This document shows, in pieces, positions 14,736 through 23,926 of a stretch of 60,628 nt of DNA (the first letter of the stretch is position 1; every line of letters begins with the position of its first letter). The position numbers were made by a program, and so were the translations under genes. The stretch is from NCBI GenBank assembly GCA_009885825.1, contig VFJY01000132.1, positions 1 through 60,628 of the forward strand. The letters run 5' to 3'. The stretch comes from Rhodobiaceae bacterium. GTDB lineage: Bacteria > Pseudomonadota > Alphaproteobacteria > Rhizobiales > Aestuariivirgaceae. A model generated the notes under the pieces. That model was not told the DNA's origin and did not search any database. It saw only the letters and a list, made by a program, of their open reading frames with translations.

Positions 14736-17390
14736 GTGCTTTCAATGCTCGTTGAGCGCGAAATCCAATTGATCGCTCTGCGGGAAGCGGCAAAACGCGC
14801 ATCATCAGGGCAGGGCGGCATCATCATCCTTGAAGGCGAGGCTGGCATCGGCAAAACCTCTCTCTTAATGGAATTTTCCAGTCGGGCCGCGAAGGATTGC
14901 AAATTTTTGTGGGGCGGCTGTGAAGCGCTTTTTACGCCACGCCCACTTGGTCCCCTGCAGGACATGGCGGAAGCCCTGGACAGCAATGTGGCGACGCTCC
15001 TTGGGCAAACGGCAGCCCAGGGCAGGATTTTTCCGGCCCTATTGTCCGCCCTGCAAAGCGCCGATGAAACGCGTGTCATGATTTTCGAAGACGTGCATTG
15101 GGCGGACAACGCAACCCTTGATCTGATCAAATACCTGGGCCGCAGAGTTTCAATGTTGCATGTCCTGCTGGTGTTAAGCCTGCGCCGGGACGAAGTTGAC
15201 GTTGATCATCCCTTGAACCAGGTCTTGGGCGACCTGCCCTCTGCGGCCACAAATCGCCAGTCTCTCCAACCGCTTTCGCCCGACGCGGTCGCCACTCTCG
15301 CTGAATCTGCTGGCCACGGCGGCGAAAGGCTTCACGAGATCACGGGTGGAAACCCATTTTTTGTGACGGAGCTATTGGCTGGCAACAGCGACGACTTGTG
15401 GCGCATTCCCGCGTCAATACGCGATGCGGTCTGGTCACGCATTTCACGTCTCACCCCGGCGGAGCGTGAGTTGCTAGAAATGATAAGCATCGTGCCCGGA
15501 AGCATTGAATTTTCCCTGCTCCAGGCCTTGTTCGGCGCCAGTGCAAATGCGTCAATAGAAAAGTGCCTGAGCAGCGGCATGCTGCTCCGCGATGAACAGG
15601 GAAATCTCAGGTTCCGCCACGAGCTTGCCAGACAGGCAACGCTGGAACGCCTGAACGCCGCCCGGCAAAAGACTTTCCATCAAAAAGTTGAAGCAGCGAT
15701 GACCGCAAACCCGGCAGGCTTTCCACTTTCACGCAGGGTTCACCACGCGGCAGGCGCAGATAACGGTCCTCGTGTTTTGTCTCTCGCTCCGCAAGCCGCA
15801 ACTGAGGCCGCCCGTCTCGGCGCCCACCAGCAGGCAGCACAGCACCTGGCTACGGCATTGAAATATGTCGACCAGGCCCCAACCGGGCTTGTCGCCCAGC
15901 TTTACGAAGATTGGGCCTATGAAGCAGGCATCGCGCTTCAAATCGATGACTCAATCATCGCCGCCAGGCAAAATGCCATCAAGCTTTGGCAACAGCTGGG
16001 CCGGTTTGATAAAGTGGGCCTGAATTTGAGATGGCTGTCGAGACTGCACTGGTATCGCGGCGAATCGCAGCTTGCCAATGATTACGTCAACCAGGCTGTT
16101 GAGGAATTGGAAAAACAGGCGCCCGGCGCAGAGCTTGCCATGGCCTATAGCGCGCGGTCGCAAATGCACATGCTGAATGATCGGACTGATGAAGCCATCG
16201 CATGGGGAAAGCGCGCGATCAACTTGGCTGAGCAGCTCGGAGAGACGGAAACGCGCGTCCACGCGCTCAACAATGTTGGCAGCGCGTTATTGTTTTCGGG
16301 CCGGTCCGGCGGCGCCCAGTTCATGGAGGAAAGCCTGCGCCTCGCCCTGCAACATGGCTTTCATGAACAGGCAGCGCGAGCCTACACCAACTATGCCGAA
16401 TATGGCGTCGTTTTCAAGGACTTTGCCCTCGCCGAAAAAATCCTCGCCGAGGGCATTGCATTTGATACGCGCCACGACCTGGACTCGTGGACCCATTATC
16501 TTGTTGGCCGCAAGGCGCAGCTTTGCATGGAACAGGGCAAGCTGCGCGAAGCTGAGACCATCGCTGCGGGCGTCATGAAACTTGATCGCCTGACACTTGT
16601 CATGAAACTTCCGGCCCTCATGGTCTTGGGCAGGGCCCGGATGCGTCTTGGTGAAAGCGATGGCCTGGGTCTTTTGCAACAAGCCTTGCGCGATGCCTTG
16701 GCGACTGGCGAGCCTCAAAACATTACGCCCACCCGTTTTGCATTGGTTGAAGCCGCGTGGTTATCGGGCGAGCGGGCGATGTCACACATGCATCTGAACG
16801 CCCTTGCCGCCATGGATTTGGCGGGGTTTGACCCCTGGGAACTCGGCGAAATGGCTGTCTGGTGGAAGCGCTGCAAAATGGGCTCTGAATTTGCAACCGA
16901 ACCCAAAACATTGGCCGCCCCGCGCGCCGCCGAACTGCAAGGCGATCTCGACAACGCTGCGCATCAATGGCTGCAACTCGGGCTTCCCTATGAGGCTGCT
17001 CTGGTGTTGATGCAAACAGGCAAGAATGAATCTGCGTCTCGCCTGAGACAAGCAGTGATTATTCTCGATGAAATGGAAGCGAAATTGGCGGCAAGTTTCG
17101 CCCGGGCGGTGGCGAAAGGCTGTGGCACAATTGAACATATGCCAAGAGCGAGGCGCGGCCCATATTCGGCCTCACGCAATCACCCACTTGGCCTTACGCC
17201 ACGCGAGGTGCAGGTCCTTGAGTTGGTTGTTCAGGGAATGGCAAATCAGGACATCGCTGCAAAACTGGTGCGATCCCAACGTACCGTTGAACATCACGTT
17301 TCATCGTTGCTCGGCAAGTTGAATGCCAATAGCCGCATAGATATCATGCTGCGCTTGCGCAGCGAGCCCTGGCTTTTGAAAAGCCAATAG
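14736..17390 (+). CDS. Large LuxR-family (LAL-type) ATPase transcriptional regulator
   Basis: An 884-residue STAND-type regulator. The N-terminal AAA_16 domain has Walker A GEAGIGKTSLL at about 30-40 and Walker B MIFEDVHWAD near 115. The middle is alpha-helical with TPR-like repeats (about 350-750). The C-terminal LuxR helix-turn-helix is LTPREVQVLELVVQGMANQD plus RTVEHHVSSLLGKL. Such proteins are signal-integrating activators; the signal is unknown. GTG 14736 lies 11 bases after GAGG, with an in-frame ATG at 14745 as alternative. It is divergent from the ABC operon, but I see no shared site tying them beyond proximity. Confidence 0.92.
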   Translation: MLSMLVEREIQLIALREAAKRASSGQGGIIILEGEAGIGKTSLLMEFSSRAAKDCKFLWGGCEALFTPRPLGPLQDMAEALDSNVATLLGQTAAQGRIFPALLSALQSADETRVMIFEDVHWADNATLDLIKYLGRRVSMLHVLLVLSLRRDEVDVDHPLNQVLGDLPSAATNRQSLQPLSPDAVATLAESAGHGGERLHEITGGNPFFVTELLAGNSDDLWRIPASIRDAVWSRISRLTPAERELLEMISIVPGSIEFSLLQALFGASANASIEKCLSSGMLLRDEQGNLRFRHELARQATLERLNAARQKTFHQKVEAAMTANPAGFPLSRRVHHAAGADNGPRVLSLAPQAATEAARLGAHQQAAQHLATALKYVDQAPTGLVAQLYEDWAYEAGIALQIDDSIIAARQNAIKLWQQLGRFDKVGLNLRWLSRLHWYRGESQLANDYVNQAVEELEKQAPGAELAMAYSARSQMHMLNDRTDEAIAWGKRAINLAEQLGETETRVHALNNVGSALLFSGRSGGAQFMEESLRLALQHGFHEQAARAYTNYAEYGVVFKDFALAEKILAEGIAFDTRHDLDSWTHYLVGRKAQLCMEQGKLREAETIAAGVMKLDRLTLVMKLPALMVLGRARMRLGESDGLGLLQQALRDALATGEPQNITPTRFALVEAAWLSGERAMSHMHLNALAAMDLAGFDPWELGEMAVWWKRCKMGSEFATEPKTLAAPRAAELQGDLDNAAHQWLQLGLPYEAALVLMQTGKNESASRLRQAVIILDEMEAKLAASFARAVAKGCGTIEHMPRARRGPYSASRNHPLGLTPREVQVLELVVQGMANQDIAAKLVRSQRTVEHHVSSLLGKLNANSRIDIMLRLRSEPWLLKSQ

Positions 17391-17681
17391 CTTCCAAATT
17401 TAAAAATTGGGTGCGGGCCTTCGGAAAATTAGGTGGCCGCCCCGATGCAACCCGCGCGCGTTTTCCATAGCACTATTCCCAGCGCAGACAGGTGCGCGAT
17501 GTTACAGATTGAACTGGGCAATGGTTCAATATCCTTGGCGGGCACTCGGCCAGTAATCCTATTCCTGCAAACTGGCGGGTGCCCAGAGGTGTTCGAGCTC
17601 TGGCGCCCAGACCATGCTGATTGATCGCCGCGGCGTCTATCAGGTGACAAAAATGGCAAAGGGCGGGGGTATGGAGAATCT

Positions 17682-18626
17682 ATGTCGCGCAAAAGCGCAA
17701 ATTTTCTGTTGCTTATCGCAGCCCTGCTATGGGGCATCGGAAACGTGGCTCAGCAAACAATACTGGAAGATATCGGGCCTTTCACCGCCGTTGGATTGAG
17801 ATGCCTTGTTGCGGCTTTGGTTGTGCTGCCATTCACGCTGCGGAAAGTTCCAACGCCAGCAAAATTGGATAATGCCGGAAAGAAGCTGGCGTTGAAAACA
17901 ATCACGCTCTTTGCAATTTCTGTCACTCTTTTGCAAATAGGATTTGGCTTGACCACGGTCACCAACGCAGGTTTCCTGGTGAATACGGTTGCTGTGATAA
18001 CACCCCTCGTCGCCTTTTTTGTTATGCGGCAGAAAATTTCAACCATGGTTTGGCCAGCCGCGTTTATCATTCTCCTTGGGGCAGGCTTGATGAGCTCAAC
18101 GTCAGCGGTGGCCTATGGGCTGGGAGACATCCTGTGTCTTGCCGCGGCCGTTTCCTATTCATTCTGGATGATTTATCTCGGCCAGTTTGTCATCCGCTAC
18201 GGCCATGCATTAAGATTGACGTTCACGCAATTTACTGTCGCTGGCTTGGCATGTCTTTCGATTGGCATGGGTTTTGAGCCGATAAGTGCCGCGGGTCTCC
18301 AAAATGCGCTGCCCGAATTGCTGCTCTTGGGCGTATTCTCAACCGGATTTGGCTATTTGCTTCAGGCTGTCGCCCAACAAGATACCTCCGCAAGCGAAGC
18401 GGCAATCATTACCAGTGCCGAAGCCGTTTTTGGTGCAATCGGCGGGTATCTGGTTCTGGGAGAAACACTCAACCTGCATGGGGCATTGGGCGCAGCCCTG
18501 ATTTTCGGTGGAATTCTGCTCGTCCAGTTACCGCAAAAACCGGCGCCCCGCTTGGCGCCAACCTCGCATATGTCACGATTTTCTTCCTATGCAAAAGTAA
18601 AATCCGGGCCGCGCTTGACCATTTGA
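17682..18626 (+). CDS. EamA/DMT-family transporter
   Basis: A 314-residue protein with about ten hydrophobic segments arranged as two EamA repeats. The first starts FLLLIAALLWGIGNVAQQT; the second contains ITSAEAVFGAIGGYLVLGE, a DMT hallmark. These are drug/metabolite exporters or permeases. GGAG precedes ATG 17682 by six bases. The final dozen codons overlap the RutR-type box at 18615-18630, so its 3' end doubles as the operator of the next gene. The 291 bp before it hold no recognisable gene. Confidence 0.9.
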   Translation: MSRKSANFLLLIAALLWGIGNVAQQTILEDIGPFTAVGLRCLVAALVVLPFTLRKVPTPAKLDNAGKKLALKTITLFAISVTLLQIGFGLTTVTNAGFLVNTVAVITPLVAFFVMRQKISTMVWPAAFIILLGAGLMSSTSAVAYGLGDILCLAAAVSYSFWMIYLGQFVIRYGHALRLTFTQFTVAGLACLSIGMGFEPISAAGLQNALPELLLLGVFSTGFGYLLQAVAQQDTSASEAAIITSAEAVFGAIGGYLVLGETLNLHGALGAALIFGGILLVQLPQKPAPRLAPTSHMSRFSSYAKVKSGPRLTI

Positions 18627-18630
18627 TCAA
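18615..18630. promoter_or_regulatory. RutR-type box upstream of the RutR-like gene
   Basis: TTGACCATTTGATCAA, identical to the site at 14460-14475, lies 20 bases before the RutR-like start codon. This fits autoregulation of the repressor and co-regulation with the importer operon. Confidence 0.78.
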
Positions 18631-18650
18631 AAATCATAAAGTGGCAGGTG

Positions 18651-19280
18651 ATGCCACACGCAAAAGCCAAACCCGCGATCAATACCCGCATCCAGGCCCG
18701 CAACAAGGAATTGATCCTTGAGGCGGCGCTGGAGGTCTTCTCGGTTTCCGGTTTTCGCGGCGCCACCGTCGACCAGATCGCCGCCAGGGCGGACATGTCC
18801 AAGCCCAACCTGCTGTATTATTTCCGCCGCAAGGAGGACATCTATGTGGCCCTCCTTGAGCACACCCTGAGCGATTGGCTGGAGCCCTTGCGCGCCCTCG
18901 ATCCCGCGGGCGACCCGCTGGCCGAGCTCTCCCGCTACATCACCGCCAAGATGCAGATGTCGGAAGCCAATCCCATGGCCTCAAGGTTGTTCGCCAATGA
19001 AATCCTGCATGGCGCCCCCATGATCGAGAAGTTCCTCAAGGGCCCGTTGAAACAGCTCGTCGCCGAGAAGGCGGAGGTGATCCGGTTCTGGATGGCAAAC
19101 GGCAAGCTCGCCCACGCCGATCCCTATCACCTGATTTTCGCGATCTGGGCTGTCACCCAGCACTACGCCGATTTCTCCGTGCAGGTTGAAGCCGTGCTTG
19201 GCCGCCGCGAAAATGGCAGGTCGGCGCAAAAGGCCGTGCTGGATATCCTGTTGCGCGGCTTGCGGCCTAGGCAACCTTGA
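18651..19280 (+). CDS. rutR: RutR-like TetR-family regulator of pyrimidine metabolism
   Basis: A 209-residue TetR protein close in length to E. coli RutR and alignable along its whole length. The HTH is TVDQIAARADMSKPNLLYYFRRKEDIY. The C-terminal YcdC-like domain keeps NPMASRLFANEILHGAP and DPYHLIFAIWAVTQHYADFSVQVEAV. RutR senses uracil/thymine and represses pyrimidine-use genes in enterobacteria. ATG 18651 or the GTG one codon earlier may start translation. It is convergent with PPK2, and the 3' ends overlap by 14 bases. No rutA-G operon is in the window. Confidence 0.88.
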   Translation: MPHAKAKPAINTRIQARNKELILEAALEVFSVSGFRGATVDQIAARADMSKPNLLYYFRRKEDIYVALLEHTLSDWLEPLRALDPAGDPLAELSRYITAKMQMSEANPMASRLFANEILHGAPMIEKFLKGPLKQLVAEKAEVIRFWMANGKLAHADPYHLIFAIWAVTQHYADFSVQVEAVLGRRENGRSAQKAVLDILLRGLRPRQP

Positions 19281-20091
19281 CCGTCCCGGGGTCCCAGCCA
19301 TCGGGCTTGGGATATTGCGGGTTCATCTCTTCCAGGGTCTCGCGCACAATCCGCGCAATCGCCGCATTGCGCGCCCAGTTCCGGTCTGAAGGGATGACAT
19401 GCCAGGGCGCCACGTCGGTTGAGCATCGCCTGACCGCCACTTCATAGGCCGCCAGATACTGATCCCACTTGGCCCGTGTTTCCAGGTCGCTGGGTTTGAA
19501 TTTCCATTGCTTGGTTGCGTCATCAACGCGCTCCTGCAAACGAACCGCCTGTTCCTCTTTGGAAATATGCAGCATGAACTTCAAGATCTTCGTCCCCGCG
19601 TTTGAAACCAGTTTTTCAAACTGGTTGATCTCCTCATAGCGCCGCTCGATGGCCTCAGGGCTGGCGAATTTCTCAACCTTCACCACCAGCACATCCTCAT
19701 AATGCGAGCGGTTGAAAATTCCGATGGTGCCCCTGGGCGGGCAGGCATGATGCACCCGCCACAGGTAATCATGGGCCCGCTCTTCCTCCGAAGGCACCTT
19801 GAAGGATTTGACATTCACCCCCAGCGGCCCGCAGCAGTTGAATACGGCGCGCACCGTGCCATCCTTGCCGGAGCAGTCAATCCCCTGTAAAACCACCAGC
19901 AGCGCGCGTTTGCCTTCCGCAAACAGGCGGTCCTGCAGCCTGTCGATGGCCTCGGCGTCAGCCAGCAACTGGGCCTTGGCTTTATCCTTGTCCTCAAAGG
20001 CGCTGTCATCCCTGGGGTCAAGCTTGGCGAGTTCAAGGGCCTTGCCTGGAGCCGCCGTGAATTTCGCCGCAAACGCTTTTTTAACACCCAT
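19267..20091 (-). CDS. ppk2: Polyphosphate kinase 2 family protein
   Basis: A 274-residue PPK2 enzyme, which moves phosphate between polyphosphate and nucleotides. Walker A is LQGIDCSGKDGT, Walker B lies in GTIGIFNRSHYEDVLVVKVE with the lid Arg, and DQYLAAYEVAVRRCST is the conserved C-terminal part. Whether it prefers AMP, ADP or GDP cannot be told from sequence. ATG 20091 follows AGGAG by about ten bases; the longer frame to 20148 would overlap the divergent LOG gene. Confidence 0.93.
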   Translation of the reverse strand: MGVKKAFAAKFTAAPGKALELAKLDPRDDSAFEDKDKAKAQLLADAEAIDRLQDRLFAEGKRALLVVLQGIDCSGKDGTVRAVFNCCGPLGVNVKSFKVPSEEERAHDYLWRVHHACPPRGTIGIFNRSHYEDVLVVKVEKFASPEAIERRYEEINQFEKLVSNAGTKILKFMLHISKEEQAVRLQERVDDATKQWKFKPSDLETRAKWDQYLAAYEVAVRRCSTDVAPWHVIPSDRNWARNAAIARIVRETLEEMNPQYPKPDGWDPGTVKVA

Positions 20092-20128
20092 GGACCAACG
20101 TCTCCTTTTTTGAACCCGAGTTGAAGCT

Positions 20129-20884
20129 GTGACAAGCCATCCTTCCAATAAACCACAAATGGCGGCCCCCGCCTACAGGCTGCCAGCCCTCGATCAGGAT
20201 TTCCTGCTGGGCGATTCAACAAGGGGCCTGCGGTTCCAGCTCGAATACCAGAAGGCCGAGGAGCATCTGCGCGCCTGGGGCGTTGACTCAACCATTGTGG
20301 TGTTCGGCTCCGCCCGCGTGGCCGAGGGCGATGGTTCCGGCTGGTATGAGGCCGCCAGAAAATTCGCCCAGATCTGCTCCAATCACGGCGGCGCCAAATT
20401 GAACCATAGGCCGCCGCGCCAGAATGTCATCGCCACCGGCGGCGGCCCCGGCATCATGGAGGCGGCCAACCGCGGCGCCTATGACGCCGATGCGCCTTCC
20501 ATCGGCTACAACATCACGCTGCCTCACGAGCAGGAACCCAATCCCTATTCCACCCCGGACTTGACCTTCCGCTTTCACTATTTCGCCATGCGGAAAATGC
20601 ACTTCGCCATGCGCGCCGCCGCCCTTGTGGTCTTCCCCGGCGGCTTCGGCACATTGGATGAGCTGTTTGAAATCCTGACGCTGCGGCAGACCGGAAAGAT
20701 GACCAAGCCGCTGCCGGTGCTCCTCTATGATTCAAAATTCTGGAACCGCGCCGTGAATTTCGAGACCTTTGTCGAAGCCAGGCTCATTCATAAAAATGAC
20801 CTGAAACTTTTCGATTTTGCTGATACACCTGAAGAGGCGTGGGACGATCTCGTGGCCCGCGGACTTGATATCCCCAGGGAGTAG
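20129..20884 (+). CDS. LOG-family (TIGR00730) nucleotide phosphoribohydrolase-like protein
   Basis: A 251-residue Rossmann-fold protein with TGGGPGIMEAANRGA and PGGFGTLDELFE, the phosphate-binding and catalytic motif of LOG proteins, which cut nucleoside 5'-monophosphates to base and ribose phosphate (cytokinin activation in plants). The start is uncertain: GTG 20129 gives the longest frame, with ATG 20159 inside. It ends two bases before the beta-CASP nuclease gene, so the pair is an operon, and it is divergent from PPK2. Confidence 0.9.
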   Translation: MTSHPSNKPQMAAPAYRLPALDQDFLLGDSTRGLRFQLEYQKAEEHLRAWGVDSTIVVFGSARVAEGDGSGWYEAARKFAQICSNHGGAKLNHRPPRQNVIATGGGPGIMEAANRGAYDADAPSIGYNITLPHEQEPNPYSTPDLTFRFHYFAMRKMHFAMRAAALVVFPGGFGTLDELFEILTLRQTGKMTKPLPVLLYDSKFWNRAVNFETFVEARLIHKNDLKLFDFADTPEEAWDDLVARGLDIPRE

Positions 20885-20886
20885 CA

Positions 20887-22548
20887 ATGCCAGTCCGACT
20901 GAAGTTTCACGGCGCCGCGCAAACCGTCACCGGTTCGTGCTATCTCTTGGAAACCGACGACGCCCGTGTGCTCATTGATTGCGGCATGTTCCAGGGCTCG
21001 CGCACCGAGCGCGAATTGAACAGCCGGAAATTTCCCTTTGATCCCGCTAGCCTTGACGCCATGCTCCTCACCCACGGCCACGTCGATCACACCGGCCTCA
21101 TCCCCAAGCTGGTGAAGCATGGTTTCACCAAAAAAATCCACTGCACCAGGGCAACCGTCGATCTCTGCGCGGTCATGCTGCCCGACGCGGGCTTCATCCA
21201 GGAGGCCGACGCGAAGTTCCAGAGCCAGCGCAATTTGAAGCGCGGCCTTCCCGAAGTGGAGCCCATCTACACTTTGGAAGACGCCCACAAGGCGCTTGAA
21301 TATTTTTCAGGCCTTGAATACGAGGCCTGGATGGAGCCGGCCAAAGGCATTCGCGCCCGCTGGTGGAATGCCGGTCATCTCCTGGGATCGGCGTCCATTG
21401 AAGTCGAAGTGGCTCAGAACGGCAAGCCGCCCCTAAAAATCCTCTTCTCCGGCGACATCGGCCCCGATCACAAGATGCTGCAGCCCGACCCGCAAGCGCC
21501 AACCGGCTTTGATTATGTCATCTGTGAATCAACCTATGGCGGCAAGGACCGTTTCGAACGCTCGGAAGAAAAGCGCCGCGAATTGATGGCGGCCGAAGTC
21601 AACGCCGCCGCCGCAAGAAAAGGCGCGCTGCTCATTCCATCGTTTGCCGTCGAGCGCACCCAGGAAGTGGTGACCGATCTGATTTACCTGATGGAGCACG
21701 GCAAGGTTCCAACCGCCACCATCTTCATCGACAGTCCGCTCGCCAACAAGGCCTCGCAGATTTTCAAGAAGTATTCCAAAGACCTTGAGAATGGTGATCT
21801 GCTGTTCAAGGCTTTCAGCTCGCCCCTCCTCAAATCAACGGAAACCGTCGAAGACAGCAAGGCCATCAACCGCTTCTCCGGCTTTCACATTGTGGTGGCG
21901 GCCAGCGGCATGTGCGATGCGGGCCGCATCCGGCATCATCTCAAGAATAATCTGTGGAAAGCCAGCACCACGGTCCTCCTCGTGGGCTTCCAGGCTGCGG
22001 GGTCCCTGGGCCAGGTGCTGGAAAGCGGCGCCGAGATGGTGAAGATTCACGGCGAGGAAATCACAGTGCGCGCCACCATTCGCAGGTTTGAGGATTATTC
22101 CGGCCACGCCGATGGCCCCGAGCTGGTGCAATGGCTGAAGGAGCGCATGCCCATCGCCAAGACAGTCTTTCTCACCCACGGCGAAGAAAGCCCGCAAATA
22201 GCGCTTCAGGAAGCCATCACCGGAACGGTCGTCACGGGTGATTGCATTCTGCGGCCCCAGCTCGATGATGTCTATGAGCTCAGCGGCGAGGCCTGCGCCT
22301 TCCTCGAGCGCGAAAGTCAGCCCCGCATCGATCCGTCAAGCGTGGCCAAACACGACTGGAACAATGACCTCACCCGCCTGGTGCTCGACATCGACCAGGA
22401 ATTGGCCAAAGCCGCCGACGCCAAATCCAAAGCCGCCATCATCCGCCGCCTGAATCGCGCCCTCGCCGGCGACACCCCCGACAACACCAGGCGACGCCCG
22501 CCCCTCTCCGGCGCCACGAGAAGGTCACGCGGCTTCGAGGATAACTGA
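20887..22548 (+). CDS. MBL-fold beta-CASP RNA-processing nuclease
   Basis: A 553-residue protein with an N-terminal metallo-beta-lactamase domain (THGHVDHTG; His63, His65, Asp67, His68), a central beta-CASP domain (IPSFAVERTQEV, then DSPLANKASQIFKKY) and the RMMBL segment (FEDYSGHADGPEL, then VFLTHGEES). This is the architecture of CPSF/YSH1-like RNA endo- or exonucleases found in bacteria. The last 80 residues are a charged tail ending in RRRPPLSGATRRSRG. It is coupled to the LOG-family gene upstream. Confidence 0.94.
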   Translation: MPVRLKFHGAAQTVTGSCYLLETDDARVLIDCGMFQGSRTERELNSRKFPFDPASLDAMLLTHGHVDHTGLIPKLVKHGFTKKIHCTRATVDLCAVMLPDAGFIQEADAKFQSQRNLKRGLPEVEPIYTLEDAHKALEYFSGLEYEAWMEPAKGIRARWWNAGHLLGSASIEVEVAQNGKPPLKILFSGDIGPDHKMLQPDPQAPTGFDYVICESTYGGKDRFERSEEKRRELMAAEVNAAAARKGALLIPSFAVERTQEVVTDLIYLMEHGKVPTATIFIDSPLANKASQIFKKYSKDLENGDLLFKAFSSPLLKSTETVEDSKAINRFSGFHIVVAASGMCDAGRIRHHLKNNLWKASTTVLLVGFQAAGSLGQVLESGAEMVKIHGEEITVRATIRRFEDYSGHADGPELVQWLKERMPIAKTVFLTHGEESPQIALQEAITGTVVTGDCILRPQLDDVYELSGEACAFLERESQPRIDPSSVAKHDWNNDLTRLVLDIDQELAKAADAKSKAAIIRRLNRALAGDTPDNTRRRPPLSGATRRSRGFEDN

Positions 22549-22556
22549 TCTCGCTT

Positions 22557-23147
22557 CTACCCCACCACCACCACGCGGGTTCCAACCTCCACCCGGTCAT
22601 AGAGGTGGATGATGTCGACGTTCAGCATGCCGAAGCATCCCGCCGTTTTCTTGCGCCCGATTTCGGTCGGCTTGGCCGAGCCATGGATGCGGTTGATCGT
22701 GTCGACCTCGCCTTGGTAGAGATACAGGGCCCTGGCCCCCATCGGATTGTCGGGGCCTCCCGGCATACCATTGATGTGCTTGGCGAGTGAGGGGATTTCC
22801 GCAAGATGATAGGGCGCTGGAACCCACACCGGCCATTTCGCCATGCGCTTGATGACCGCCTCGCCCGTCCACGCCTTGCTCGATTTTCCCACCGCGACGC
22901 CGTAGCGCGTCGCCATGCCGCCGCCCGTCACGTGATAGAGAAAGCAGCGCTTCGCATCGACGACGATGGTGCCGAGGGGCTCCTGCGTTTTAAACTCCAT
23001 CTCGCGCCGCCTGAACTTGTAGTCAACCTTCCGTGGCTCCGCCTCGTTGACCGGAAAGGGCTCGCCCGCTTGCGCCAGCGCCTGGCAGTTGTGGGCAAAC
23101 CCTGCATAAAGCGCGGATGTCAGCAGCGCGCGGCGTGTGATCGGCAT
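22557..23147 (-). CDS. L,D-transpeptidase (YkuD) with Tat-type signal
   Basis: A 196-residue secreted protein. The N-terminus PITRRALLTSALYAGFA resembles a twin-arginine signal. The YkuD domain includes LGTIVVDAKRCFLYHV and catalytic IHGSAKPTEIGRKKTAGCFGM, with His155 and Cys171. The usual SHGC or SSGC before the nucleophile reads TAGC, but the Cys is kept. Such enzymes make 3-3 peptidoglycan crosslinks or anchor outer-membrane proteins, abundantly so in Hyphomicrobiales. It is convergent with the beta-CASP gene. Confidence 0.93.
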   Translation of the reverse strand: MPITRRALLTSALYAGFAHNCQALAQAGEPFPVNEAEPRKVDYKFRRREMEFKTQEPLGTIVVDAKRCFLYHVTGGGMATRYGVAVGKSSKAWTGEAVIKRMAKWPVWVPAPYHLAEIPSLAKHINGMPGGPDNPMGARALYLYQGEVDTINRIHGSAKPTEIGRKKTAGCFGMLNVDIIHLYDRVEVGTRVVVVG

Positions 23148-23280
23148 GGATATCCCTGCTCCCGTTGCAAGGCCTGTTTCTAAAGCGGCGGCGGCGAAGA
23201 ATCAAGTTCGCGACCGTCCATTGCCACACCGGGTGGCAGTGGTGGGGAAGGTTGCGGAAATAACAAACACAACTCCTCTC

Positions 23281-23310
23281 TTGACAACATACCGACTGGT
23301 TGGTACGCAT
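23281..23310 (+). promoter_or_regulatory. Promoter with embedded TetR operator
   Basis: A TTGACA -35 at 23281-23286 is followed by TACCGACTGGTTGGTA (23290-23305), a near-perfect 16-bp palindrome of the kind bound by AcrR/TetR regulators, and an AT-rich -10 candidate near 23304-23313. It lies just before the TetR gene at 23316. Confidence 0.68.
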
Positions 23311-23315
23311 ATTTC

Positions 23316-23924
23316 ATGCAAATGACGCCAGCCAAGACTAAGCTCCTCAATGCTGCCCTCAGGATCGTGCGGACCAATGGCTATGAGGCAACGTCAGTGG
23401 ATGAATTGTGCCGGGACGCAGGCGTCACCAAGGGCGCGTTCTTTCATCACTTCAAGAGCAAGGAAGACCTGGCCGTTGCTGCGGCAGGTTACTGGAACGA
23501 GGTCACCGGCAAGCTCTTCGCCGCCGCCCCCTACCATGACTATGAAGACCCGCTGGACCAGTTGATCGCTTACATTGACTTTCGCGCCACGTTGCTGGAT
23601 GGCCGCTCAATACCCGAAGCCACGTGCCTGCTCGGCACTATGGTGCAGGAAACTTACGAATCGAATCCCGCCATCCGCGCGGCCTGTTTTGGTGGCATCA
23701 CCAGCCACGCCGAAACCATTGCCGACATCATTCGCGCCGCCAAGGCCCGCCATGCGCCGAAGGCCACATGGTCCGCCGAAAGCCTGGCGCTGCACACGCA
23801 GGCCGTCATCCAGGGCGGCTTCATTCTGGCCAAGGCGAAAGATGATCTGGCGCTGGCGCGCGACTCGATCCTGCACTTGCGCCGTTATGTCGAACTGCTG
23901 TTTCATCATGCGAAGGAGGATTGA
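23316..23924 (+). CDS. TetR/AcrR-family regulator
   Basis: A 202-residue regulator with the N-terminal HTH TSVDELCRDAGVTKGAFFHHFKSKEDLA. The C-terminal domain (EATCLLGTMVQETYESNPAIRAACFGGI) resembles regulators of electrophile or small-molecule stress genes. It heads an operon with DUF6958, two VOC proteins and an SRPBCC protein: the next start (23927) follows its stop by two bases. The operator over its promoter suggests autorepression of the whole operon. Confidence 0.92.
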   Translation: MQMTPAKTKLLNAALRIVRTNGYEATSVDELCRDAGVTKGAFFHHFKSKEDLAVAAAGYWNEVTGKLFAAAPYHDYEDPLDQLIAYIDFRATLLDGRSIPEATCLLGTMVQETYESNPAIRAACFGGITSHAETIADIIRAAKARHAPKATWSAESLALHTQAVIQGGFILAKAKDDLALARDSILHLRRYVELLFHHAKED

Positions 23925-23926
23925 CC

